From positions 107,176,130-107,240,129 of the forward strand of contig NC_031770.1 in the NCBI RefSeq assembly GCF_001522545.3: 64,000 nucleotides of DNA. Reading direction: 5' to 3'. The notes under the pieces were generated by a model. That model was not told the DNA's origin, did not search any database, and worked only from the letters and a program-made list of their open reading frames with translations. Below, piece by piece: positions 1 to 13,459 of this stretch. Numbering within the stretch: the first letter of the stretch is position 1; the number at the start of each line of letters is the position of its first letter. The position numbers and the translations under genes were made by a program. This stretch comes from Parus major. Lineage: Eukaryota > Chordata > Aves > Passeriformes > Paridae.

Positions 1-1039
1 CATTCTTTAATGTAACACCAAATAAGACAATAAAGTATTACAGGGAATGTGGTGCAAAAGACAGATGTCTCACATCAGTCAGGCAAAAAAAGCACTCCAG
101 CCACAGCAGTCTTAATGAAAATACTCCAGAAATACCATGTTTCAGCCCAGGTTTGCTATTGGGTCATAAAAAAATCCTTATAATCAAGCAAATAAAATGT
201 TATAAGTAAGTAACAAATACATAAAGGGCATTTTTCGCACTTTGGTCTTGAAATGCACTGATGATACACAAATGAAGGTGCATTTCAATATAATGGACAA
301 AGTAAAGGCTCTTTTTTGGAGTATGTAACATGCTATTTCACACATGGTTGGGTTTTTTTGAGAGAATTAGCATGTTTATTATTTATGCAATACATAGCAC
401 CTACCCATTCCTATCAATATTCTGTGCAGACACAGAAGTGAAATATTTGTTCAATGCATATCAGCCCCTGTCCCCAGAAGTGTAAATATGCCAGCAGGAA
501 AGCCAGGCTCAGGGAAAAGAGGCCAGACATGTGCCCTGTGCCATGGACAGAGTCTTTGTGTCAGGAGTATCATGACCCAGTTTCACCTTTTCTGCACATT
601 CTAATAAGCCAGCAGCAGTCTTCCACCCTGTACCACTCTGGGCAAGCCAAAAATAGCACAAACACTCAGCTCTCTCACCTTCCTTTTAAAAGCTTTCTTC
701 TTCCACCTTCCTTTAAAAAGATTTCATCTTCCCCCTCTGTTTTTCCTAGGGGAATGGCTATCATGATGTTTTTATCTTAGTTACTATTTTTTCGTCTTTA
801 TTTCTGATTTCATTTCACCTCTGCCAAAGTGTCACAAATTGAATTGCCAGGGTTCCTCCAAGCAAGTCCAGCTCCTGCTGGGAAAGAGGCTCTTATATAC
901 AGATAGATACCATGGATTGGTGTCACAAACAGCTGGAAACAGCAGTGTGAGCCAGGGTGGGAGCAGGGAGGAGATGAGCCACCCATTGTTGGACAATATG
1001 AGCACCAACTACAGCAGTCAGGAGAGCAACAGTCACCCT
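1..1039. other. intergenic, no gene seen
   Basis: AT-rich intergenic DNA about 30 kb upstream of TNFRSF21. I see no exon with coding character, no RNA gene and no recognisable repeat. Short open frames here have no family signature and read as chance. Confidence 0.6.
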
Positions 1040-1160
1040 AAGGTCAGCTTTGACAGGACTTTGAGAAACCTGATCCAGTGAAAAACTTAATGGCATGGTG
1101 GTTGGAATAAAGTGATCTTTAAAGATTCCTTCCAACCCAAACCATTCTATGATCCTCTCA
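1040..1160 (+). mobile_element. CR1 LINE 3' end fragment
   Basis: The block runs from a 'ctttgagaaacctgatccag' match to 'ttccaacccaaaccattct' and ends in an ATTCTATGATC octamer-like tail. This is the standard 3' end of avian CR1 retrotransposons read on the + strand. It is 5'-truncated and diverged, with the middle 'gcccatggcaggg' part missing or degraded. Confidence 0.8.
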
Positions 1161-2951
1161 AACTCCATCCTAATCTCCACATTTTGGTACAGAAGCAGCC
1201 CTATCTAGCTTCTGTGAAGCATCCACCCTGCAAACCCAAGAATCACAGCACTTGTTTATAGCTTCAAAGGAAAGGTGCATTTCTACCCCAAAGGCACAGA
1301 GCATTTTGCAAAGGAGAATTATGCTGCTTCTGAAGCCTGCTGTTTGCACACAAGTAAAGAAGTGGGCATTGTCCTGGAATGAGCACACAATCTGTTTTGC
1401 AGACCCAGGTCAGGCAGAAGAGGTTTGTTTCTGCTGCTATCAGAGAGAAGGCAGCCATCCGTATGATCTGATGCAAAATAAAAGTGCTGGGGCTTTGTAC
1501 ATTTACAGAAGATAAAAATTGCCCCGAGAAAAGGCATGGGAAGAAACTTTGTTAGAGCAGATGTGCCCCTGCCTCATTGGTAACTCAGGGACTGCAGCCC
1601 CGTGGCCTCAGCACAGCTCTCTTCAGCCTGTTCCTCTTGCTCCAGATGCTGCTGTGTCCTCGAGCATCTTCCAGGCCAGTGTTCACATTATGTATTATTT
1701 CACAGTGCTGAGATTCCAAGCAGAGCTCCTGTTCAAGGGGGAAGGATCTGTCCCCTGGCTTCCAAGGATACTTCAAATTACGTTTCATTTCTTCATTCTC
1801 TGTCCTGCACAACAGATCCATAGCTAAAGATGGGGCAATGTTGGAACATTTCTTAGAGAGAAGAGCAGGTATCAAGCTGGCAGAGTAAAACATCTCCTGT
1901 GCTGAGCTGTGTACAGGAGCCAGACCACACCTCTGTGCTGCCCATGGACTGTATTGCAAAAAAACCCCCTCAACTGCATGGACAAAGCTGGAAAAAACCT
2001 ACAGGAGAGAGAGAAAAAAAAATAAATCAATCCCTTCTTGAGCTGCATCGCTCTGTCAGTAGATGGCTCTGCAAGCCTTGGTGCTGCCTGGTTAAGCACT
2101 GAGCTGTGCCCAGCTGGGGCTCAGGATGGGCGGGATGCAGCTCCTGCTTTCTGCCTGGAGGTGCCCCAAAACCTGCAAAAACCCACGGGTTTTGCCTGGC
2201 CACCGCTCTCCCTGTCATCTTTCCCTACCTGACCTTATTCTTTTCTAACTGATGCCCATCCCACCCTGCTGGCTCCGGAGCCCAGGATGAGCAGAGTCAT
2301 TCCATCAGTGCCCATCTCAGCCTTGCTCCCACATTCTCAGCTGAGCGCTGGTGGCTCTGGCAGGGTGGGTACGACAGCACAGCAGCTCCGGCAGTCCTGC
2401 CCTGCTGCCTGCAGCATCCCGGGCTCCTCAGCCTCTCATCGCATCCCTGGGAGCGCTGGAGGCTCCGCAGCTGCCCACAGCACACCCTCGGGCACTGAGC
2501 GGGTTAAGCCAGCAGCTGCCATTCGCCACTGCGGAAAATACAGCTCGGAACAGAGGCTTGTATCGTCCCTTCCCGTGCCTGATGCTGGAAGCCTCTAGAG
2601 GTCCAATCTGCTTGACTTTTTCCTATCTGGCCACTCAATTTACTGGAGTTTGTCTCCTGTGACCGTGCAGAGTCAAAAATTGTGTTTCATAGAGAGCACA
2701 TTTAGGTTGGGGATGCAAGCCAAAAGCACTCCTATGGAACGGCACAGGCTTGGAGCAGTCAGGGAAAAGTGCATCCTTTCCAGCTAGAGCAGATTGCTAT
2801 GGAGATATCAGGGAGATTTGTCAAGGGTGACAAATGCCTGGGTTGTTTAAATCATGTAAACAGATTTTTACCTGCACAGCAGCATCCAGGCTGGCAAAAG
2901 GGGCTGCAGCTTTACCTGCTATCTAAACAAAGTGAGCTTGTTCTCGAAAAT
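1161..2951. other. intergenic, no gene seen
   Basis: Mixed-composition DNA. The part around 2270-2530 is more GC-rich with a few CpGs, but no exon or promoter can be supported. Overlapping short open frames on both strands appear to be noise. Confidence 0.55.
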
Positions 2952-3715
2952 TAGAACCATAGAATCATTTAGGTTGAAAAAAACCCTTAAGGTCATCAAG
3001 TCCAACCTTTAACCCAGCACTGCCAAGGCCAGCACTAAACCATGTCTCCAAATGCCACATTTACACAACTTTTAAATACCTGCAGGGGTAGTGATCCCAT
3101 CCAGCCCCAGAGACTCCTATTTGTCTGAATGGTGTAGCAGATCACGATCACTGACCATTTCCCCTTGGATTTGGGGGGCTTCATTCTGCTCCTCTGTTTT
3201 CCAGCTCAGGGCCTGGCTGTCTGGAGAACAACTGGTCTTAAAAGACTTAAAGACTGAGGTAAGAAAGGCATTAAGTACCTCAGCCTTTGCCCCTACATGT
3301 CCCCTGGATCCAATAAAGGACAGAGATTCTCTTTAGCCCTCTTTTTGTTGTGCATATATTTACAGAAACATTTTGTATTGTCTATTACAGCAGTAGCCAG
3401 ATTAATTTCTAGTTGGTCTTTAGCCCTTGTAATTTTCTCCCTGCATAAACTCACAACATCCTTGTAGTCCTCCTGAGTTGCCTACCCCTTCTTCCCAAGC
3501 TGGTAAACTCTTTTTTTCCCCTGAGTTCCAGCCAAAGCTATCTTTTCAGGCAGGACAGTCTTCTCCTCCACCAGCTCATCTTCGTCACATGGGGACAGCA
3601 TGCTCCTGCAGTTTTAGGATTTCCTCCCTGAAGAATGACCAGCCTTCCTGGACCCCTTTGCCCTTCAGGAAAAGATTTTTGTTCTCTCCCTCACCACACA
3701 GGGTATGATTAAAAA
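2952..3715 (-). mobile_element. CR1 LINE, antisense, internally rearranged
   Basis: The left part (2952-3095) is the reverse complement of a CR1 3' tail: 'catagaatcatttaggttg' followed by the 'aagtccaacctttaaccca' and 'cactgccaaggccagcacta' segments. The right part (about 3195-3715), read on the minus strand, encodes degraded pieces of CR1 ORF2. Recognisable peptides resemble FCKY..NKKRAKENLCPLLD, the linker between the endonuclease and reverse transcriptase regions of CR1 ORF2. The reverse transcriptase body that should separate them is absent, so this is either an internally deleted copy or two nested insertions. It carries stops and frameshifts and is not functional. Confidence 0.8.
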
Positions 3716-6700
3716 AGGTCTCTGAAGTTGCTTAGGCAGGGGATGGCACCATTTCTACACTGAAGAGGCAGAGAGAATTTTTCCTCAGAGGATTGAAGCT
3801 GACTTGAAGGAGGTTGCCTGTGCATGGGGGGCTTGGTCATGTCATTGGATCTGGGCTGAAAAGATCCCCCCTTTATCCATGCTGAGCCCCTTCAAAGCCC
3901 TTCCATCCCCAAGAGACACACATTATTCTGCCTGTGCAGAGCATTTCTCAGCTGGAACCTCAGCCTCAAACTGGTACTACAACCCTGCTATCAATATTTT
4001 GTGGTTCCTTTTTAAACCCTGCTGCCTTTCCTCCCACTACCTACACTTTTCTATTTATTTCCTCTATGTCTGGGTGTTCTCATTTATGAAGATAAAAGCC
4101 ATGGAGAAGTGAAAGTGAGAAACTTTCCCACTTGAATTTCCATAAAGGCAAATCCTTGACCCTGAGCTGCCAGAGAAGATCCGTGCACGGTGGCAGCGTG
4201 CCTGGTCCCAAGGAGGGACACAAAGGCCCCATCTGTGTGAGTGCAATATACAGGCACTGGTGCCCTGTTGTCTGCACTCTTGTCTTGGTGGGACAGCCCT
4301 AGACACAAATTTGGCCACAGCTCTGTCCAAGCAATTCCTGGGGTGGATTCAGGACTTAACCCAACACAGGAGCCAGCCCCAGCAGCAAATTGGATGCATA
4401 CATTCCTTTACAAGGTAAAAGTGTAACAGTATGGATGCAGCCTTATCATACCGTGCAACCTCAAGGTCAGAGGAAAGGAAGAGTTTTATAAGATAAAACT
4501 GAAAGTGATGATGCTTCAAAATGGAAATAAAAATGTTCTCTCTCAGCAATGCTGGGCTTTGGCTCCCTTGACAAATTCCAGACAAATCAAGGCAAGAGCA
4601 TGCTCATTTGGACTGACAGTGGCTGAAAGCCATTCCTTCAGGGAAGCTGGCACAGCCTGCCCAGCACACAGAACAAACCATGCTCTGCCTATTCCCACCT
4701 GCCCACCAGAGCCCTGCATTCAGCAGGGTCAGCTTCTCCAGGGGATGTCCCATGGGCACTGCAGGGCACCATTTGGAAGGGAAATGTAAAGAGCTCCAGC
4801 TCACATGCACTGTAAAAATAGCTACATCCATCTACAGAGTCACTGCCCTGCTTTTCAACTCAGTCCCACAAGCTCCCTGGAGCTACAGCTCCCATACAGA
4901 TCTGACTGTGCAGAACCTGTGTCCGCACCGCTACCGGGCAGGACTGTGCTCCAGGCATCTTAGTGCAGACCACTTCAGGGACCAGTTTGGTGGAAATGTG
5001 GAGTGTGAACTACAGCAAGAGAGGCACCAGGTGCCTTCCCTTCTGTCCCACCTGCTCTGTTTTGGCAGATGGTCACAACAGGGTAGGACAGCAACAGGGA
5101 CAGGCACCACGGCTGGATTGGGCAGCTGATGTGTCACAAGAGTCCAGACTCCAGGATGAATCCCAGGAATTCCATCCCCTGAATACAATTATCATTTGGG
5201 AAAGCCACTCAGCCACTGCAGCCATCACCAGGGGACTTCAGTGACTGCTCACATTTCTGCTGTTACCACAAAATTTGCAAAAGGCCCCAAGATCTCCAGA
5301 GCAGCCCTGTAGTTCCAAAAGGGTTGCCCAAGCCATGAGCAATCTGAGCTGCTGGGGTTGCCTGGGCTGTTGCTCCCTGAGATCCTCAGCCTTCCCATGC
5401 CTCACTTCCTCACTACTGAGGACAGGGAAGGAGACATCCCCCTGCCATTGGACCAGGGTGTAGGAGGAATAAATAACCCCATAACTCAAACCAGGACAGC
5501 CTGCATAGTGTGAGGGCAGTGCTTCAGTGGCCAACTAGGAATGAACAGCATCTTCCATCTCCATGTGCCCTCCAGCCACCCTTTCCCCTTTTCCTGGTTC
5601 CCATCTCCTTCCCACTGAGCTGAGCTGCAAACCACTGCTCTCCCCTTGCCTTGGCAGGCTCCAAACTGACACCTTGGTCAGAACCTGTGCTGGGGCCCTT
5701 CTCCCCAGGCTCAGTCTTGTTGAAAATCCAAGCAAACAGTGGCTGGCCCCTGTGCTGGGTTTTATCATTACTCATACAGCTTGGGCAGGATAGGACAGGG
5801 TAAAGGTTGCACAAGGAAGATGCTTGACACCTTGTAAAGGGCCAGCCTGAAGAGCACTAAAATCTTGGGAGGATCTATTGCCTAAGGATGCCTTCATGAC
5901 TCACAGCAATGAAAAGGAGCCTTGCTCTCTGTACTGAGCCCTAGGCTGGCATACAAAGGCATCTCAAATCCATCCTGGGTTGGGCTGACTGGTAAATGGC
6001 AAAGTTCTCAGGTATTTCTGAGTGAAAGGTGTGTTTGATGACTAGGCTTTAACGTGTTAATGCCTGCTGTGCCCTGATGTGCAATGTGTTCACTATTTTA
6101 GAATTAGCCCCCAAGATTTGTTTCAAATCAGCCCTGAAGGATAATAGCTTGTGTCTAAAAAGCCTTCATGTGTCAGTTTGTTTCAGGACCCTCACTGTGT
6201 TATAAATCAAGGACTGAAATCTGTAATCAAAAGCTCTGCTGAGCCTCCACTTTCCTTAAAACATTTCCCTCCTTGAGCATAATCTTCACATCAGCAGCGG
6301 GGAATGCATCAGCTCCTTCATTGCTGAGCAGCACCAGCACAGCTGTGCATGGCTGTGATTTTAAGTTCTGATAAGGAGCTGCTTTCTCAGCAGTAGAACC
6401 CTTGTCTCTGCTTAACCAGCCACATTTACTCCTGGCAGGAGCCCCCAGTCTCAAATTACCATTGGGATGGATACCCTGGGCTTGTGCACAACGAGGGTGG
6501 AGGAGCAGGAGGAGGGGTAGCAGCTTTTGGGTTTGTGCTCACAGCAGCTCCTGTTGTGTTGGATGGTTGGAACCTGACCTGTCTCAGAGACACTCAGCAG
6601 CAAGAAGAAAGAAGTGGGAGTATTTATGTGGTTCAGACTGGCTGCCCATGAGTGCAGAAATTAAAGGGATAAAAACACTGGGATGAAATGTTTGTTCATC

Positions 6701-9700
6701 CATACCAGTCTCATTCCCAGCCTTCTCTGCACCTATGTGCTCTGCAAGCATCAGATAACTTCATGTGTGCCTGGCTAAATACACTGAAGGGCATGAAATT
6801 GGTTATTCCTTTTCCTACCAGTCCTCCTTCCCTCCCAAAACCTCCATCATTGGCCTTCTTCAAAATCCCATGTCAGATTCTGAGGATCTCTACAATAAAA
6901 TAACAAACCAAGCAACCAGTAGAAAGTCTCCATGTACTTGTAGTACTGAACAGAGGCATCTGCCATGGTCTCTCCTGGCAGCTGCCCATCCCCTGAGCAG
7001 CCCTGAGACCCCTGGGAATTTTGTTATTTTAATCCAAAAGCTGCCAGGTATCTTGGAATCCAGATTTGCTTTCAAAAAAATCCAGTGTTTTCAAAACAAA
7101 ACTGCAGGATTTTGGTTTCTTTAATGTTGTTTGAGGTTCCCTTCTAATCCCACATGAAAATAATTCTGTAAATCCCAGTATAATTTCAAGGAAATGGGGC
7201 TTCCCAGTCAGCTCTGGCACTGTCAGCCCTCTCTTACCTCCTCTCTGTTGTGCCTCCAGTTGCTGAGACTTGGAGGCACCACTGTGCTGGTTTTAGGGAA
7301 CACTCTGCCAGTTTTCCAGAAGAGCAAAAAACGAGGTCTTAAACTAAGCCAAAGTCCAGGACTTTCCATATCATTCTATGTCATTGCTTCCAGAAGCTTC
7401 CTCCCTTTTCCCTGTTAAAGATGGGCTCTTGTTGAGGCCTTCCCCTGGAGGGACTGCTGCAGGGCTGTAGCCACGTGTCAGAGCCTTACAGGGTGTAGGA
7501 TGATCCAGACCTACTGAGAGCAATAACCACTGCAACACCCAGTCAGCCTGAAATGGTGCAGATAGTCCCAGGCAAAATAAAATTCTCTGTTTCCTTAACT
7601 GGAAACTGGAGATAGAGCTGCTAATTCCAGTACTGATCAACTCTGCCATTAGTCTGAGGGAAAAAAATTAATATAATTGCTTTTAAGAGCTGGGGACTGC
7701 AGAAAGACTGGTGGGATAATCAGTAATCAGTGACAGAGCAGTTGTACCATGGCCTGTCTCTCTTCCAACAACGTAGGATGAATATTGCTCCATGCAGTGG
7801 GATGTACTGGAGAACAAGAAACACAGGCAGTGCCTATAGAATGGGGACTCACTGTGTCTAGGAGAGGATTTGAGGGATTTAGGGGGATCATCTGTACCAG
7901 CTCTCAGTGTGATGTTGCAGCAAAAAGGACTGAGACTGAAGAACAGATGGGAAATCTGTGCCTTAGTCAAACACAAGCTGTTGGACTCAACAGGAGGAGC
8001 TGGTTACATCTTATAATTCTGTGTCAAACAAGAAAGCAAATGAGATGTTCCAATGGAGTGTAAATTTTTGATTTGCCAAGGGTCACACGTGATATTTATC
8101 ATAAAAAAGAAATTTGAAGACGTCTGTGAAGCCCTGTGGCCAACATCCATCTTCTGAATCTTTCTCTCTCTTGAATGAGAAATATCAAACAGTTTTCATT
8201 GCTTTTCCTTTCTTTCCTCCCTTAGATTGGAGTGGGCTGCCTGGGAAAGCTGTGGTTGTGAAAGGCTGCTCCCAGAACTGCTATTGGGAAAGCTTCTTTT
8301 GAGCAGAAATTCTGATTACAGCACAACCTTGTCCTGCTGCACTTTGTACTCAATCCTGCCTGAATCCTACAGCACGAACCTTTGCAGATCCCACTGCACC
8401 CACTGCCATGTGAAACATCAGTCTCACTCCAAGGGCTCTCCTGGTCCCTGCTATAATTGTCCTGGTTCTCACATAATTTGCTCTGCCTCACTGCCCTGCA
8501 GTAGCAGTGGGTCACCAGCGAAATGGGCTCAGAGCTAGGATTTGGTTTGGAAAAACATGCAGAAGGAGGAATGCTGCTGGTGTGCTGGCAGCACTCGTTA
8601 ACTCAATGTCAGAGCTGCTCCGCCAGGGACGTGGGAAGTGACATGTGGTTCATCTGGAAGCTTGGCAGCACTTTCCCTGCAAGCAGTTCAGCTGTGCTCC
8701 TCAGGGAGGGAGGAGGAAGTGTCCTCATTTCCCCGCGAGCACGAGGCACAGTGCACTTCCAGCATGTGTGCATGAGAGCTGCACCTTCACCTGGGGATGG
8801 GACCAAGGGACATTTCCTTCCCTCTTACAGAAACACACCACAAGGGAGATATCGTAGCAATACACCAGAGATCAAAGATGTTTTTCTACTAGAGAGCAGG
8901 GAAGAGAAGGGTTATAAGGTCCTTTCCCATCCAAGCCTTTGGGAATTCTGCTGGAGTTGCAGAGAGCCTCTGTGCTCCTGCTGGCCAAGAACTGAGCTGC
9001 CTGGGAGGGACAGGAGCTGCTCCAGGGAGCAAAGCCATGGACAGGGATGCTAGCAGGTTCCTTGCAGTGTGAGACAGACCCTGGAGAGCAGCAGGGAAAC
9101 CATGTGAGTCAGCAAATTCACCTTCTCAGTCATTGCTGTGTTCATGCTCTCAGCTCCTCCTTCACATGCCTTCTCACCCCCAGCTCTTCAGCACAAAGCC
9201 TGAGCCAATGTCACCACAAAATCAGGGAAAGCCCAGAGACGTGTGGCTCATCTCCCTTTGGTGAGGTCTCCATGCTGACCTGCTCCTGTAATCAAGGAAA
9301 TTGCAGCCTCCTCATCTGGACCAAGGATGGCATTCATTCCCAGGAGAAGAGGGAGGAGGAGTCTGGTTTCCCCGGGCTGCTCCCTGTAAGAGACCTGCTG
9401 AATCCTCAGCAGTTTTGTTACAGAGCCTGTATAAGCAGATCTGCTCAATGAAGAGGATGGACAGAGGGCTGTATTCCCATTTCAAGGTGTCCATTGCTGT
9501 TGTGTGACTGTCATTCCTCAGTGTGGCCTTGGAGATGTCAAGCTGGGCAGTGGGGGGGAGGGAAGCATGAGAAGTTTGTTGGGACACCCATTTCTCAGGG
9601 AAAGGGAGGTGTCTTCAGCCCAACAAGTCTGAGGACTGGGATGAAGGGATGATGGAAGGAAAATCTCCTGCTTGCTACTTTCAGGGGAGTGCTGAGTATT

Positions 9701-10287
9701 CCATTGCTCCATGTGCCAGGACAAGGTGGGGCAAGCCAGTTGGGCCACTGGTCCCTGAAGGACACTGTGCCACAGCCAGGGCTGCAGCCATGCCCTCTGC
9801 CTGGGCACTAGGAATTCTGTGGCTCTCTCTGGGCCAGCTCCCAGCTCCCTGAGCATTCTGTCCTCCAATATTGTCTTTCTCTCCCTCTATCACACACATT
9901 TTTGGCATTACTGATGCTCATTCATTTTTAACACTGAATACACTTTTCCTGCCCAAAGCCTTTCATAAATGTCAGCTAATGAAGCCTCTGTGCTCCCCTC
10001 AGGGGCTGGCATTGGGCATGATGATCCCTGTACCAGGGATTTGCCCAAGAGCATGACACAGATCAGCTCCAGAGCTGGTCTTGAGCCTGGAGCTGGAGAC
10101 CCCCAGGGCTGTGCTCAGGCCAGACAGGTACGTGTGGAGCATCCTACCCCTTCCCCTGGGAAGGACACACACAGATGGTGGGTAAGGTTTTCACCCCGGG
10201 TTAGGGGACAGAGGACTGATGGTCTGTAAGGGCTGAGCTGCACACCCAAACTGCCACAGCAAATGTAAAACCACATTGGGCTACAAA
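3716..10287. other. intergenic, no gene seen
   Basis: About 6.5 kb without a supported exon, RNA gene or clear repeat. The segment 5990-6240 is AT-richer, with several TAAT- and TTAAC-type cores, and could be a regulatory element, but there is no direct proof. The open frame of 176 codons at 8523-9053 has no domain signature and no splice context. Confidence 0.5.
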
Positions 10288-10532
10288 CTGAAAGAGGGGA
10301 AACTTAGGTTAGATATAAGAAAGAAATTTTTTGCTGTGAGGGTGGTGTGACACTGGAACAAATTCCCCAGGAGGGCTGCAGATGTCCCAGCCCTGGAAGT
10401 GGTCAAGATGAGGTTGGATGGGACTTAGAGCAACCTGGTCTAGTGGGAGGTCTCCCTGCCCATGGCAGGGGTTTGGACTTAGATGATCTCTGAGGTCCTT
10501 TCCAACCCAAAACACACTGTGATTTTGTGAGA
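10288..10532 (+). mobile_element. CR1 LINE 3' end fragment
   Basis: Contains the ordered CR1 3'-end landmarks: 'ttaggttagatataagaaag', 'gtggtgtgacactggaaca', 'gaggttggatgggacttaga', 'cctggtctagtgggaggt', 'gcccatggcagggg' and 'ttccaacccaaaacacac'. It is 5'-truncated at about 245 bp and moderately diverged. Confidence 0.9.
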
Positions 10533-11904
10533 TACAATATAGAGGATAAGAAGTGTGGTCCTGCCTGTCTGTACCAAACTTGTCAGCTACAACTGCAGCG
10601 GTGTTTTGTTCCCAGCAGAGACCATTAATCACACAAATTAAGGTTCTGAGTAGCAGTTCCCTGGTAAAGGATGGGTGTTATTAGCTCCAAACCCCTGTGT
10701 CTGAAAGGCAAAATAGTTCACCAACCTGTTCCTGTTGATTTGGTGTGCCTGGCCCAGGGGGTGTCCCAGAACCAGGAGCTATTTGCCTTAATCATTATCA
10801 TCATTATTATTATTACTAATATTTTTATTATTGTGGCAGTGTCCTCTGTGCCTGCCTGCAGTTTCCTAGAAAGGGCAGATCACTAAAGCATTGGAGGAAC
10901 TGCAGACAGTGCAAGCACAGCTGGAGGAGGTGGAAGAGCCCTTCTGTGCAAAAATGATTCCTATTTTCCAGACAGCTACTTTGCTTCCAAGTGGCAGCTG
11001 GATCACATAAGGCAAAACAAGGAGCAGGAGCTGCTCTGATCTGCTGCATGGAGCTGGGGCATCTCTCCACTGCAACCCAGAGGTTCCAAGGATGGCTCAG
11101 CACAGAGGGATGCCTGTGCCTTCAGGCTGCTCTGCACATTTCCAGCCAAGCCCATTGAAGGATACCTCACTCTTTATGTCAAACTGTGCTCAATGTGTTT
11201 TCTTTCCTAGGTGGCATTTCGGGAAATGCATAAATGTCACCGGTGTGTTAAATGAAAGATAGATGAAATACAGTGAAAGCCCCATAAAAATGAAATGTGT
11301 GTATGTCTAAGCCTCCCTCTTTTCCACTCACATTTTTCTTTCTTTTCATCTAAAGTGGAGCAGCTACAGTAAGAGCAAAACCAGCAGGAAGGAACTGGGC
11401 AGACAGCAGGTAAGGAGCAGGGCATGTCAAGTAATTTCCCTAAGCCCAGCAAGTCTATGGGTTAAAGTGGTAAAATGTGTCAGTGCCAGCATGACCCAGG
11501 TATAAGGTGTGTTTAATCAGAGCAGCAGACTCAAGCTGTCCTCTCCCCTCCAGAGCAGGGTGTGCAGGGGCTGGCCATTCCTGCAGCTCCTCACCACAGC
11601 CCCACACACCTCCTGCTCTCCCCAGTGGTCCCAAGGGACTGCATCCCCCAGCTCCATGTGTAACAAGGGGTAGCAGGGATGCTGGATGTGTTTGTCATGG
11701 TTATCCAGGAGCAGGAATGCTGTAGACATCACTCCCAGTGCTGTCCCACTGCTTTTCAGGTCAGCAGGAGCAAACCCACAAAGGATTGTGTGCCAGGGCT
11801 TGGGCTGCTTAAAATCCTTCTGAATGGGATGCTGTAGAGCGACATCAACTATAATAGTGGTGCTTTTAATTGTCCCACAAGTCCTTCCAGTGCCTTGAGT
11901 CACA
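10533..11904. other. intergenic, no gene seen
   Basis: No supported gene. It holds one short ATT-type microsatellite (listed separately) and otherwise unremarkable sequence. Confidence 0.5.
10793..10838. repeat. (ATT)n-type microsatellite
   Basis: Imperfect run of ATC/ATT trinucleotides ('attatcatcattattatt' and flanks). Simple repeat, no coding meaning. Confidence 0.75.
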
Positions 11905-12117
11905 CCATTTATTTGGAGTGTCAGTGAGGGGAAATGCACAATGGCACAGGGTGCCCAGAAAAGCTGTGGATACCCCACCCCTGGAAATGTCCAAGGCCAG
12001 GCTGGATAGGGCTTAGAGCAACCTGGGCTAGTGGGAGGTGTCCCTGCCCATGGCAGGGGTCTGGAACTGGATGTTTTTTTAAGGTTCATTCCAACCCGAA
12101 CCATTCTATGATTATAT
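11905..12117 (+). mobile_element. CR1 LINE 3' end fragment
   Basis: CR1 3'-end landmarks in order: 'gcccagaaaagctgtggata', 'ccaaggccaggctggatagg', 'gcaacctgggctagtgggag', 'gcccatggcaggggtctgga', and 'ttccaacccgaaccattcta' with an ATTCTATGATTATA tail. It lies just left of the LTR that begins near 12204. Confidence 0.9.
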
Positions 12118-12203
12118 AAATAACACACATTGGGCTTTCCTGGGTGAGGCCCATACAGGCACTGCAGTACCAGGAGCTGCTGCAATGGGGTGGGGCAAAC
12201 CCA

Positions 12204-13459
12204 TGTATTGGGTTGGCATGGCCAGGTTTTGGTGGAGCTACAGGAGGCTGCCAGAAGCTTCCCCCATGTCCAGCAGAGCCAATCCTGGCAGCTCCAGGAC
12301 CAACCTGCTGCTGGCCAAGGCCAGGCCAATTAGAAATAGTGAAAACGACTCTGTAATAACACATTTACAAAGAAGAAAAAAAAGTTACTGGGCAGGTGTA
12401 ATTGCAGCCAGAGAAGAGCAGAGTGAGAATGTGTGAGAGGAACAGCCCTGCAGACACCAAGGTCAGTTCAGAAGGAGAGGCAGGAGCTGCTCCAGGCACT
12501 GGAGCTGAGATTCCCCTGCAGCCCCTGGAGAGGATCATGGAGAGGCAGCTGTGCCCTGCAGCCATGGGGTCCATGGGGAGCAGAGATCCATCCACCTGCA
12601 GCCATGGGGTCCATGGGGAGCAGAGATCCATCCACCTGCAGCCATGGGGTCCATGGGGAGCAGAGATCCATCCACCTGCAGCCATGGGGTCCATGGGGAG
12701 CAGAGATCCATCCACCTGCAGCCATGGGGTCCATGGGGGGCAGAGATCCACCTGCAGCCATGGAGGAGCCCCCACTGAGGCAGGTGGATGCCTGGGAGGA
12801 GGCTGTGACCTCATGGGGAGCCTGTGCTGGAGCAGGGTCCTGGCAGCGGCCTGTGGAGAGAGAAGACCATGCTGGAGCTGGTTTCCTCATAGGACTTGTG
12901 ACCCTGTGGGGTCCCAACCTGGAGCAGCCTGTTCCTGAAGGACTCTACCCTGGGGAAGAGTGACCCACAGTGCAGCAGTTTGTGGAGAGCTCTTGTCCAT
13001 CTTGTCCACAGGAGCGACTCATGCTGGAGAAGTTTCTGGAGAACTGTCTCCCATGGGAGGGACCCCAAGGTGCAGCAGGAGAGAGACTTCTGTCCCTGAG
13101 CAGTGGGAGAAGCCACAAGTGATGAACTGACCATAATCTCCACTCCCTGTCTCCCTGAGATGCTGGGGGAGGAGGTAAAGATGGGAAAGAGGGAGAGGTG
13201 GGGGGAAGATATTTTTAAGGTCTGATTTTACTTCCCATTACCCTGCTCTGATTTTGTTATTCATAAATTCAATTACTATTTCTAATTCAAGTCTGTTTTG
13301 CCTGCAATGGTATGGGGTGAGCGATCTCTCTCTGTCCTTATCTCCACCCATGAACCCTTTGTTACATTTTCTCTCCGCTGTCCAGCTGCAGAGGGGTGAG
13401 ATAGAGAGGCTTTGATGAGTGCCTGGCATCCAGCCAGCATCGACCACACACGCCCACAA
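12204..13459 (+). mobile_element. solo LTR of an endogenous retrovirus (ERVL-like), long variant
   Basis: Begins with TGTATTGGGTTGGCATGG and shares its order of blocks with the LTR at 52062-52805: 'ggccaggttttggt', 'agaagcttc.cccatgtcca', the 'gcagacacca' block, 'atcccattaccct.ttctg'-type sequence and a 3' end resembling 'gcctggcatccagcc'. No gag, pol or env coding sequence flanks it, so it is best read as a solo LTR left by recombination. It is about 500 bp longer than the other copy, partly through a 40-bp tandem array. The right edge and target-site duplication are uncertain. The family name is inference from resemblance to songbird LTRs. Confidence 0.7.
12561..12756 (+). repeat. 40-bp tandem repeat array inside LTR
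   Basis: Four identical 40-bp units run at 12561-12720. A fifth at 12721-12756 lacks a TCCA and has one G change, and a partial sixth start follows. Each unit begins GCCATGGGGTCCATGGGGAG and contains CAGAGATCCATCCACCTGCA. Complete identity among four units suggests recent expansion or homogenisation. The 40-bp period is not a multiple of three, so the open frames that run through it repeat every 40 residues and are a by-product of the array. Confidence 0.95.
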